Notes under the pieces: generated by a model
Seen by the model: the letters and a program-made list of their open reading frames with translations, nothing else
What the model was told of the DNA's origin: nothing
Database searches by the model: none
In this document: positions 55,026 through 62,961 of the stretch, in pieces
Layout of the letters: each line of letters opens with the position of its first letter
How positions within the stretch are numbered: the stretch's first letter is position 1
Translations under genes and position numbers: made by a program
Origin: Promethearchaeota archaeon
GTDB taxonomy: Archaea; Asgardarchaeota; Lokiarchaeia; Sigyniarchaeales; SOKP01
Direction of reading: 5' to 3'
Length of the DNA stretch: 64,000 bases
NCBI GenBank assembly: GCA_019894975.1
Contig: JAGXNO010000005.1
Span: forward strand, 59,116 to 123,115

Positions 55026-55718
55026 ATTACAATTAAAAACATACCCGATCCTTTAATTCAATGCGACTTTGAAAATGTATACTATCCCTCAGATGACTCA
55101 TATTTATTGATTGATTACTTTAGAAGAAATATTGATAATACTTTTTTTGATAGGATTAAATTAGAAGATATTGACACCATATTAGATATGGGTACCGGAA
55201 CGGGTATTATCGCTATTTTCTTACAGCATTTTAAATCCCTTAATTCAAATTTCAATCCTAGAATATTTGCTTCTGATATTCTGAAAGAATCAATTAAATG
55301 TGCTAAAAATAATGAAAGGTTAAATCAAAGCAGCAGCAAAATTATCTATTTACAATCAGACCTTTTTCTTTCTTTCCCTAAATCCTTGAGATCAACATTT
55401 AATATCATTATTTTTAATCCCCCTTATTTACCCTCTTTACCTAAAATTGAAGAACAATTACCTAAAAAGAAAATTGATCATAGTTGGGATGGAGGTCTCA
55501 AAGGGATTGAAATAATAATTGATTTTCTTAAAGATGTCAAGAATTTCCTAAATTTAAATAAAGCCCATTACATCTATTTTATTAGTTCTAATAGATGCAA
55601 ATTAGATGAACTAGAAACTCAAATTATAAATCTTGGATTTAAGCATGAAAAATTAGAAAAAACCCATATATTCTTTGAAGATATAATACTAAACCGATTA
55701 CAATACATCCCTGGTTAA
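55026..55718 (+). CDS. HemK2/Mtq2-like N5-glutamine methyltransferase, probable AUU start
   Basis: A SAM-dependent enzyme expected to methylate the Gln of a GGQ motif in the archaeal release factor aRF1. Motif I MGTGTG and the catalytic NPPYLP are present, and the N-terminus VYYPSDDSYLLIDY matches the Mtq2 signature. That signature lies upstream of the first usual start (TTG at 55107). The frame extends to a stop overlapping rsmA and holds no ATG, GTG or TTG before 55107. An ATT at 55026, five bases after gagg, would give a 230-residue protein, so I propose an AUU start. The gene ends overlapping the convergent nurA by 4 bases. Confidence 0.83.
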   Translation: MTIKNIPDPLIQCDFENVYYPSDDSYLLIDYFRRNIDNTFFDRIKLEDIDTILDMGTGTGIIAIFLQHFKSLNSNFNPRIFASDILKESIKCAKNNERLNQSSSKIIYLQSDLFLSFPKSLRSTFNIIIFNPPYLPSLPKIEEQLPKKKIDHSWDGGLKGIEIIIDFLKDVKNFLNLNKAHYIYFISSNRCKLDELETQIINLGFKHEKLEKTHIFFEDIILNRLQYIPG

Positions 55719-56995
55719 AAAGGTCTTCGATTTCTTCGTTTTTCTAAAAGCGATATACCGTCCAAGTGTAAATTCCTAGTAAGATTATTTAAAAGAAGAT
55801 TAACTTCATGTTGTTTAAAAACAGCACGTTTATGCGCTTCAATTTGAGGAATAGGTAACCCGTAGTGTTCATTTAAGCCCGATATTGGAAGTAAAATTGA
55901 AGAAATTAAATCTGCTTTTTCAGAAGCTTTTTCAATAGAATCTTGTTCATCCATGAAAAATTCAATTCTACAAGGCATATCAAATTTAGTTGTTTTAAGA
56001 TAAAATGCATAAAAATCTAGAGGGAAATAATAAGGTATTTCCTTTTTTATCCCCGTATCTCTTATTTTATCGATTTCTCTTTTACAATTAAAGATGCAGC
56101 TTCTTTCAGACTTTTTCAGTAGTCTGTTAAATAAATCAATATCAGAGAAATAACCAATAATTTCTCTATAGTTTAATTTAATAAAATCACTTAATTTTGA
56201 GTAACTTGGTTTTAGTAATTGAATTGATTCACATAGAAGATTAGCTAGTGCCGAAGTTCTTGTATCTTTAATTGAACCAATTAGGATAATCCCCCTTTCT
56301 TTACAATTTGTGTATAATTTATGATATTCTTTCAATAACCTATCATATTTTTTCGATATTTCAGGATCTTTGGAAAATAATAGATTTATTGGCATAATGA
56401 CAATAGAGCCGTCTATTATTATGAAATCAATGTTATCCGATCTATTTATCATTTCATTAAGTAAATTGATTTCAATATATGTCATATCCATAGAAACATT
56501 GGTATCAACAGTATTTTCATCCCGATTAAAAAAACTTCCTTGAACGAAGTAATTATTAAAACCCGTTAAGTCTGGAAAATATTCGATATTTGCTATATGA
56601 CTTTCCTTGAAATAATATTTTACAGCAATTGCCTTCAAGAATGAAAAATCTACATTCATGAATCTCTTTGTTACTGAACTACCATCAACACTTACCACAT
56701 TTAAACCTCTTAAATTTGCGGAGGTGACCGATTTCTTTATACAAGTCTCTTTAATATAGAACTTAGGGTATTTAATGAAGTCTGTAAAATATAATCCTTC
56801 TAAATTATCCAGTATGACGTTTGTGAATGATTTTTTTAATTGCTCAACATCAAAGAATTCTTTAGCAATTACTTTTAGGTCTTTTAGTAAGATCTCTTCT
56901 TTTGTTGATCCAAAAGTACTCTTTAGCGTCCTTCTATCCTTAGAACCCGGTAATTTGCCATTATTAAGTCTGATTGGGTTTTCTCTTATTGTCAT
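55715..56995 (-). CDS. nurA: NurA-domain nuclease
   Basis: A 426-residue protein. The N-terminal half has the NurA active-site motif NVVSVDGSSVTKRF near residue 95, and a second acidic motif DFIIIDGSIVIMP near 197, with ILIGSIKDTRTSAL near 240; these are the catalytic Asp positions of the family. NurA is a 5'-3' exonuclease and endonuclease that works with the HerA ATPase on DNA ends in recombination. HerA, Rad50 and Mre11 are not encoded nearby, so it is uncoupled from the usual operon. It is convergent with the hemK2 gene. Confidence 0.86.
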   Translation of the reverse strand: MTIRENPIRLNNGKLPGSKDRRTLKSTFGSTKEEILLKDLKVIAKEFFDVEQLKKSFTNVILDNLEGLYFTDFIKYPKFYIKETCIKKSVTSANLRGLNVVSVDGSSVTKRFMNVDFSFLKAIAVKYYFKESHIANIEYFPDLTGFNNYFVQGSFFNRDENTVDTNVSMDMTYIEINLLNEMINRSDNIDFIIIDGSIVIMPINLLFSKDPEISKKYDRLLKEYHKLYTNCKERGIILIGSIKDTRTSALANLLCESIQLLKPSYSKLSDFIKLNYREIIGYFSDIDLFNRLLKKSERSCIFNCKREIDKIRDTGIKKEIPYYFPLDFYAFYLKTTKFDMPCRIEFFMDEQDSIEKASEKADLISSILLPISGLNEHYGLPIPQIEAHKRAVFKQHEVNLLLNNLTRNLHLDGISLLEKRRNRRPF

Positions 56996-57089
56996 TAAGA
57001 GAACTTAAAAATGGAGTTAATAATAATAATAATGAGATATATAATTTTTTGATTTTTTGGATTAAAATAAAATCGTGTTTTAGTATATC

Positions 57090-57731
57090 ATGGTTGTACA
57101 ATTAGGAAAAAATCCTTGGTTGTTAATAGGGCTGATTTTTATAGAAGCTCTTTTTGTACTTGCCCCCGCATTCATATCTAGTAAAATTGAGAAAAAGTCT
57201 TTTAAAGAATTATTATCAGAGATGGGATTTCGGAAAAATGAAGATATTTACATAAAAATCATAGTAGGGTTAAATATCGGCATTATCTTTTTCTTTTTTG
57301 GGGATCTTCTCATCCTATTTATTAGAAATATAATTATAGAAAATATATTTGGTTCTAGATTTATACAAGAAGGGCAAGAAGGAGCAATCACTACTATGCC
57401 AATTCAACCAAATGTAATTCAAATAATTATACTTATTCTGTTACAAATAATTATAATAGGTCCATGCGAGGAGGCTTTTTTTAGGGGTTTTCTTATTAAT
57501 AAAATTAAATCCAATGTAAAGATCCCTTATTTAATAACAATCTCATCGATCATTTTCGCATTTTATCATGTTCCCCCTTTTTTAGTGCCTTTGACAACGA
57601 TCATTACTTATTTTGGATATTACTTTATATTTGGTGTATTATTAGCATTGATTTTTATATACTTTGATTATTCTTTAATCCCATGTACAATAACTCACTC
57701 TTTATTTAACATTCTTCTTCTGTTGATTTGA
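57090..57731 (+). CDS. CPBP-family intramembrane metalloprotease (CAAX-like)
   Basis: A 213-residue polytopic membrane protein of the CPBP/Rce1-like family. The full glutamate motif CEEAFFRGF is present (EExxxR), followed by FAFYHVPPF with the first His and a C-terminal THSLFNILLL with the second. About six transmembrane segments are predicted. Family members are intramembrane proteases or immunity-like proteins. In contrast with the 48-49 kb homologue, all catalytic residues are intact. It precedes the Rab-like gene by 146 bases and has no obvious partner. Confidence 0.88.
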   Translation: MVVQLGKNPWLLIGLIFIEALFVLAPAFISSKIEKKSFKELLSEMGFRKNEDIYIKIIVGLNIGIIFFFFGDLLILFIRNIIIENIFGSRFIQEGQEGAITTMPIQPNVIQIIILILLQIIIIGPCEEAFFRGFLINKIKSNVKIPYLITISSIIFAFYHVPPFLVPLTTIITYFGYYFIFGVLLALIFIYFDYSLIPCTITHSLFNILLLLI

Positions 57732-57844
57732 TTTGTGTTATATATGAGATAATAAATTTTAAATAAACAAAAATTAATTAATATTAGGTCTATTAATATC
57801 ATAAAGCTATGATTAAGCTTTTAAAATTGCAATACTCCTAAAAC

Positions 57845-57862
57845 CTTAGAGCAGAGCTCAAG
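57845..57862. promoter_or_regulatory. Short hairpin in the leader of the Rab-like gene
   Basis: The sequence cttagagcagagctcaag can fold into a 7-base-pair stem with one bulged A and a 3-base loop. It lies 15 bases before the ATG at 57878. It stands out as GC-richer than the flanking DNA. A regulatory role is speculative. Confidence 0.25.
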
Positions 57863-57877
57863 GCGTGTTAACCGTTA

Positions 57878-58402
57878 ATGAGAATGACAGAATACGATTT
57901 CACATTTAAATTAATGATGTTAGGGGATGCTTCAGTGGGTAAAACATCACTGACTCTTAGATATATCTCAGGATACTTTATGCAAGATTTAAAACTAACT
58001 TTAGGTGTTGATTTCTATTCTAAAACAACACAATACAACAGTAAAACTATTAAATTACAAATCTGGGACTTTGGTGGTGAAGAACGATTCAGATTTCTAC
58101 TTTCTCAATACAGTAAAGGAGCAAATGGAGCCTTCTTCTTATATGATATAACAAATCCTATGAGTCTAGAACATTTACCTGATTGGACACAAATCGTGAG
58201 AGAGAACGCGGGAGATATCCCTATAATGCTTATCGGTTCAAAAAAAGATCTAGATGAATTTCGAGCAGTTCCACGCGAAGAAGGGATACAAGCTGCAAAA
58301 AAATACAATTTAGCTTCATTTCTTGAATTATCTTCTAAAACTGGGGAAAATGTCGAGAAAGCTTTTGATGTTTTGAATGAATTCCTTTTTGAGGATTATT
58401 AG
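57878..58402 (+). CDS. Rab-like small GTPase
   Basis: A 174-residue Ras-superfamily GTPase. The P-loop is GDASVGKT (16-23), the switch I Thr is Thr41 in LTLGVDFYSK, switch II is WDFGGEERF (63-71), G4 is SKKD (121-124) and G5 is LELSSKTGE. Compared with eukaryotic Rabs, the catalytic Gln is Glu68 and the NKxD Asn is Ser121, changes seen often in archaeal relatives. No prenylation Cys is present (it ends FEDY). It is followed on the same strand by the selenoprotein and the Sec23/24-like gene. Confidence 0.93.
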   Translation: MRMTEYDFTFKLMMLGDASVGKTSLTLRYISGYFMQDLKLTLGVDFYSKTTQYNSKTIKLQIWDFGGEERFRFLLSQYSKGANGAFFLYDITNPMSLEHLPDWTQIVRENAGDIPIMLIGSKKDLDEFRAVPREEGIQAAKKYNLASFLELSSKTGENVEKAFDVLNEFLFEDY

Positions 58403-58493
58403 TACCTTATTATTTCTTGCCTTATATCAAATTTTAATGACTTTACAGATTATAATAAAATAATTTAAATTCAATAAGATGAAAGGGAATAAT

Positions 58494-59018
58494 ATGAACA
58501 ATGAAGAACCACCAAGACCTGCTGGAATAGATATAAAAATTAACGCACCTCAAATAGATACTGTCGACATTTATGATAACCACATTAATTTAAACGATCT
58601 TCTTAACGACTTTAATGGTGTTTTAATAGATTTTTTTCGAGGAAACTGGTGAAGTCATTGCAAGAAACATTTAAAACTATTGACAGAGAATTTATCAGAA
58701 TTTAAAAAACGTAAAATAAAACTTCTATCAATTGCAAGCGATAGTGCTAGGTTATTGAAATTATTTAAAGAAGACAACAATTTTGAAGTCGATATGATAT
58801 CTGATCGCGGTGCAAAAATAGCTAAAGAATATGGTGTTTACTGGTATGCTCCTGGAGGAGGAAAAGACTATAAAATAAAGCAGGCTGTTCCAAGTAAATT
58901 TTTAATTAATAAAGATGGGATTATTGTATGGAAATATATTGGTAAAGATAAAACTGATAGACCTTCCATTGAAATGATGACATCTATTATTGATAAGTAT
59001 ATTCAAAATCCCAATTAA
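58494..59018 (+). CDS. Peroxiredoxin-like selenoprotein with in-frame UGA (Sec53)
   Basis: The frame from ATG 58494 (after aaaggg; another in-frame ATG at 58479) meets a TGA at 58650-58652 and continues in frame to TAA at 59016-59018, 174 residues with Sec53. The context is IDFFRGNW-Sec-SHCKKHLKLL, the thioredoxin-fold Prx-like pattern FxRGxWCPxC in which the first Cys is replaced by selenocysteine (UxxC). The downstream part (about residues 63-174) reads as a normal AhpC/Prx C-terminus (SDRGAKIAKEYGVYW, VPSKFLINKDGIIVWKYIG). Selenocysteine use is known in Lokiarchaeia, which supports recoding over a pseudogene. The catalytic role would be peroxide or thiol-redox chemistry. Confidence 0.87.
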
Positions 59019-59078
59019 GGATGAATCATCTGTGAAAAAACGAGACAGGTGAGGACACCCCTGTGTGGGGGGGGATTT
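59019..59078 (+). promoter_or_regulatory. Candidate 3' UTR SECIS element
   Basis: Immediately after the selenoprotein stop, a GC-rich hairpin occurs in AT-rich DNA: acagg (59045-59049) pairs with cctgt (59060-59064), the helix extends with tg/ca around an agga loop, and a purine-rich internal region with GAA (59034-59036) faces the 3' strand gtgtgggg. Flanking gaatc can pair with gattt. Archaeal SECIS elements lie in 3' UTRs and carry a GAA_A internal loop. The match is by layout only. Confidence 0.5.
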
Positions 59079-59098
59079 TATTTCTTTTTCTTTTTTTT
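59075..59098 (+). terminator. T-rich termination stretch after the selenoprotein gene
   Basis: A run of attttatttctttttctttttttt-like pyrimidines directly follows the candidate SECIS hairpin. T-rich tracts terminate archaeal RNA polymerase, so the selenoprotein mRNA probably ends here. Confidence 0.4.
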
Positions 59099-59169
59099 AA
59101 AAAATTCTTGTAGTTAATTTTTTATTTACTATTTTATATGTAATGTTCAAAAATTAGTATACAACATTT

Positions 59170-60828
59170 GTGAAGTTTATGTTTAATCGAGCGTTTACAA
59201 AGTTTTTAGATAAGAAACCATTAAAGGAAGAACTATATCCATATCTGTATTCTATTGCATTTAAGGAACTTGGAAAACCCAAAAAGGAGACTAAAAATGA
59301 ACCAATTAGATGTAAAAACTGTGAAGCCGTTTTTACTGATATAAAATTAATTCAAGAAGACCCTCAAAAAGGTTCTTATTATGTTTGTGAATATTGTGGG
59401 ACAATCAATAAAATAGACAAGTCTAAGATTGAGAAGAACCTCCCAAATGATATAGATTTTATTTTAATAGAAGCTTTAAAAAAAGGCTCTAAAAAAGAAG
59501 AAAAAATCACGAAAGTAGACATTACTGAAGGAGATCTTTATTTATCTGTAATAGATATCTCTGGTAGCATGAGTGGTGCTAAAATTGAAGCTGTTAAGAA
59601 ATCGCTAATTCAAACCTTAAAGGATTTCAAAATTAATTCACCCACAACAAAATATATTTTAATAGCATTTGAAAGCTCGGTCTACTATTATTTAAGACAT
59701 GATCAAAATCCCTTTAAGTATCATGGCGATTTATTATTTTCGTTAGAAAGTATGAAAGAACGATTAAAAAAATCTACCAAGAAGGACAGGTTCTTAGGTT
59801 CTATCGGAGAATTTGCAGATGGTTGGATAAAGAGGGTTGAAAGCCTAACATCAATGGATATGACCGCATTAGGCCCAGCATTATATTTTGCTATTAATAC
59901 TTTTGAAATATTCAACTATACCGGAAGAACTACGTTGCTGACTGATGGTATAGCAAACACAGGAATTGGGAATTTATCTGGTACCAGTTCTGGAGCTAAA
60001 AAATTCTATGAAAACATGGCAGAATTATGTAATCAAAATAATATCATTGTTGATGTTGTGGGGGTATCTGGCTCTGGAGACAACAATGAAATGGGGCTTC
60101 AAACGTTAGGAAAACTTACCGATAAAACGGGAGGAACCCTATACTTAATATCAAGCGAAGAAATGGAGACAATATTCTCCGAACTCAGGCAAATGAAATA
60201 TGTAGGAAAAGATGTCAAAGTAAAGATCATAGTTCCCCCAAGTATTAATATTGCGAACATTACTGGTGCTTTCAGTTCAAAAGGTGCATTTAAAGGTTCT
60301 GAAATAAATTTAGGGGCAATTACAGAAGATCGAGAATTATTCTTAGAATTAGAATCCCCTGAAGGTAAAGTTGAGAAAGAAGAAGTTCCTGTCCAACTTC
60401 AAGTGGAATATATTGATAATGAAGGTCATAAAAGAATGAGAGTTATTACTGATAAAGTAAAGGTTACTACTGATGAAAATGAATTTATATCCCAATATGA
60501 CCAGAAATTTAACGTTGTAATGAATATTCAAAGAGCTGGAGGCGGGTATTATGCTGGAAAAACTAAAGAATCAAAGGAAAAGTTAAGAAGCTTAAGACGT
60601 AAGATTTCAGGTGAAATGAATTATAGGAACTCATCAGGTTTGGGTATTATTGGACATTCTTTTTCTGCAGGATTAGCTTATCTAGATGATGAACTTGAAG
60701 AGATTGATATGGAAGAAAAAAAAGCAGCTCAAGCACCTACGCAAAGCTATTGGGCCGTAAAGGGTCAAAAAAGAGCAAGAACGTCTCTTAATACTATGAA
60801 GAAGCGTAGGGAAAAGAAGAAAAAATAG
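59170..60828 (+). CDS. Zinc-finger/vWA protein with Sec23/Sec24-like layout
   Basis: A 552-residue protein. A zinc finger (Cys48, Cys51, Cys73, Cys76; PIRCKNCEAVF and YVCEYCGTIN) is followed by a vWA domain with an intact MIDAS (DISGSMSG, Asp129) and a later TLLTDGIAN motif. A beta-sandwich-like region (about residues 345-445) precedes a helical, Lys-rich C-terminus. Zinc finger, vWA trunk, beta sandwich, helical domain is the order found in Sec23 and Sec24 of COPII coats; a gelsolin domain is not seen. It lies after a Rab-like GTPase and the selenoprotein. The start is GTG 59170 or ATG 59179. The coat role is inference from layout only. Confidence 0.78.
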   Translation: MKFMFNRAFTKFLDKKPLKEELYPYLYSIAFKELGKPKKETKNEPIRCKNCEAVFTDIKLIQEDPQKGSYYVCEYCGTINKIDKSKIEKNLPNDIDFILIEALKKGSKKEEKITKVDITEGDLYLSVIDISGSMSGAKIEAVKKSLIQTLKDFKINSPTTKYILIAFESSVYYYLRHDQNPFKYHGDLLFSLESMKERLKKSTKKDRFLGSIGEFADGWIKRVESLTSMDMTALGPALYFAINTFEIFNYTGRTTLLTDGIANTGIGNLSGTSSGAKKFYENMAELCNQNNIIVDVVGVSGSGDNNEMGLQTLGKLTDKTGGTLYLISSEEMETIFSELRQMKYVGKDVKVKIIVPPSINIANITGAFSSKGAFKGSEINLGAITEDRELFLELESPEGKVEKEEVPVQLQVEYIDNEGHKRMRVITDKVKVTTDENEFISQYDQKFNVVMNIQRAGGGYYAGKTKESKEKLRSLRRKISGEMNYRNSSGLGIIGHSFSAGLAYLDDELEEIDMEEKKAAQAPTQSYWAVKGQKRARTSLNTMKKRREKKKK

Positions 60829-60893
60829 TAAAAAATTCCTTTTTTAATTTATTTTGTATTAAAATTTAGTTATAGTTAATGAGATATTAGCTT

Positions 60894-61919
60894 TTAATCA
60901 ATCTCAAGAATGGCCCTTCCAACAAATTTAGCTTTTTCTAGCTCCTCAAATACTTCATTTATTTCTGAGAGTTTTGCTATTCTACCTATATGAGTTTTTA
61001 CTTTACCATCTGCAGCTAACTGAATTAATTCTCTCATTTCTTGGACGTTTCCAACTAGAGATCCGATGATATGAAACCCTCTCAATATAAAACCAAATGG
61101 ATTTATTGAAAATGAACCTTCACTTAAAGCGGGTAATGCTACTGCTACTAATACTCCTCCACGCTTGAGTAATTTCAAACCGAGTTCAAAACCAGCTAAT
61201 TTTGATGAAAATACTATACTTGCATTCACACCATTAAATTGTTCCTTCACTATTTTTACCGCTTCACTCACATCTACAGCTAAATCTGCACCCATTTTTT
61301 TTATAAATTCTAATTTCTCAGGGCCAATATCAACTCCAATGACTTTATATCCGAGGGCTTTTGCTATCTGAATTCCATAATGACCAAGACCTCCTGCAGC
61401 TCCAACAATAGCTACAGTTTTCCCTGCTTGAATTCCAAATTTCGCAAGCTTTTTGATTGCACTATACGCAGTTAAACCAGCACAGGCTAATGGTACTTCA
61501 TTATTTTCGATTTCGTCAGGTAGTTTTACTAGAGCTTTCGCCCATACTACAAAATATTCAGCAAATACGCCCTGTAATTGTATCCTGCGTTGACAAAGCA
61601 TAGGTTTACCAGCAAGGCAATACTCACACGCACCACACCAATATGCTCCCGCAGTTCCTCCTAAACCTAATATAACTCTGTCTCCCTTCTTCACAAATTC
61701 CTCAGATCCAGGACCTAATTCTTCTACTATTCCTATAGCTTCATGTCCCAATGGAAATGGTGTCGGAACTTTTACCCAATCCCCTTTCACCATATGTAAA
61801 TCCGAATGGCATACACCCACGGTAGATATTTTAACTAATGCTTCCTCATGTCCCGGAGATGGTTTAGGTACATCTTTTATAGTAATTTCTCCAATTTTTT
61901 CAACTATTGCTGCACGCAT
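60894..61919 (-). CDS. Zinc-dependent alcohol dehydrogenase (MDR family)
   Basis: A 341-residue medium-chain dehydrogenase. Catalytic zinc ligands are Cys37 (GVCHSDLH) and His59-Glu60 (PLGHEAIG). The structural zinc cysteines are Cys95, 98, 101 and 109 (CGACEYCLAGKPMLC). The NAD-binding motif VGAAGGLGHYGIQIA is near 170. The likely reaction is primary alcohol/aldehyde interconversion with NAD(P); the precise substrate is not deducible. It is full length. It lies convergent to the vWA gene, with a 65-base gap. Confidence 0.94.
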   Translation of the reverse strand: MRAAIVEKIGEITIKDVPKPSPGHEEALVKISTVGVCHSDLHMVKGDWVKVPTPFPLGHEAIGIVEELGPGSEEFVKKGDRVILGLGGTAGAYWCGACEYCLAGKPMLCQRRIQLQGVFAEYFVVWAKALVKLPDEIENNEVPLACAGLTAYSAIKKLAKFGIQAGKTVAIVGAAGGLGHYGIQIAKALGYKVIGVDIGPEKLEFIKKMGADLAVDVSEAVKIVKEQFNGVNASIVFSSKLAGFELGLKLLKRGGVLVAVALPALSEGSFSINPFGFILRGFHIIGSLVGNVQEMRELIQLAADGKVKTHIGRIAKLSEINEVFEELEKAKFVGRAILEID

Positions 61920-62048
61920 TTTAATTCTTTCCTTTCATGTTATTCAAAACTACATCAATTTCTTATTTTTTTAAAATGTAATCTGTTTTAAAATTATTTA
62001 CTTTCCATTAAAAAAAAGAAGGAACTGACTAGTGGTTTAAAAGCAACA

Positions 62049-62876
62049 TTATCCGTTGCGTTCAAATATACCTTGAATCACAACGATTCGTTCTTCTTTA
62101 AGATTCCTGACAATATTCCTCCATTTTGTAGAAATATCTAAGACAAATAGTCCAGGACTAATTGGTCGAGGTTTTTCTGACCGAGGTTTAGTTCTCGCGC
62201 GTTCAATTCCTTCAAGTATTTTTTTTGTGTCATCCTTCCATGAAAGCTGCTTAAATCCACTCTCATTAATGAGTCTTTGAAGATCATCAGCCGAGAGTAG
62301 AAAACTTATATCATGACTATTCGCCCATATTACGGGGTAGTGTACAGGTGATTTTATGCCAATACAAACAGTATTGATTGCTAAACACCCTTTCGGGCGA
62401 AGAACACGACTGATCTGTGAAAATAGACGACCTTTATTTTCAATATTCATTAAAACATGTTGTATAAACGCAACATCAAAGACTTCATCATTAAAAGGCA
62501 TTTCCAATGCATTTCCTTGCTGAATTTTTATTTTATTTCTTAATCCAATATGATCATTGATAAGTTCCGCCGCCTGACAATATTCTTTTGAAAGATCAAG
62601 CCCAGTAACATGACACCCAAATCCAGAAGCTAATTTCCTCGCAGGACCACCAATCCCTGATCCAACATCAAGTACTTTCATTTTCTCATTAAGCTTTACT
62701 TTTTGGGCAAGTTCTAATGTTGCTGCACTTCCACGGAGATGAAGCTCATCAATTGGAGCAAAAGCCTCCTTGATTAATTCTGCTGTATTAAGTGTCTCCT
62801 TTTGTAATGCTGCCAGAATTTTATCGCTGAGATCTTTTTGTCCATATTGATTATTTATAGCGTCTTCATAATCCAT
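62049..62876 (-). CDS. SAM-dependent methyltransferase (UbiE/sarcosine-methyltransferase-like)
   Basis: A 275-residue class I methyltransferase. Motif I is VLDVGSGIGGPARKL near residue 70, motif II VTGLDLSKEYCQAA, and motif IV IQHVLMNIENKGRLF near 140. The helical N-terminus of about 50 residues before motif I is typical of sarcosine/dimethylglycine and tocopherol-type methyltransferases. The acceptor is not deducible. It is divergent from the following kinase gene. Confidence 0.88.
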   Translation of the reverse strand: MDYEDAINNQYGQKDLSDKILAALQKETLNTAELIKEAFAPIDELHLRGSAATLELAQKVKLNEKMKVLDVGSGIGGPARKLASGFGCHVTGLDLSKEYCQAAELINDHIGLRNKIKIQQGNALEMPFNDEVFDVAFIQHVLMNIENKGRLFSQISRVLRPKGCLAINTVCIGIKSPVHYPVIWANSHDISFLLSADDLQRLINESGFKQLSWKDDTKKILEGIERARTKPRSEKPRPISPGLFVLDISTKWRNIVRNLKEERIVVIQGIFERNG

Positions 62877-62961
62877 AATAATTCAAATCCTTCTTTCTTT
62901 AAAAGTTATAACTTCGATACTACAATTATTTAATTTACTTGTACCATAGTAATATAGTGAG

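Noticed and set aside
59067..59074. Run of eight G residues
   Set aside because: Considered as an assembly artefact, but it falls in the 3' UTR after the stop and changes no reading frame; it is covered under the candidate SECIS.
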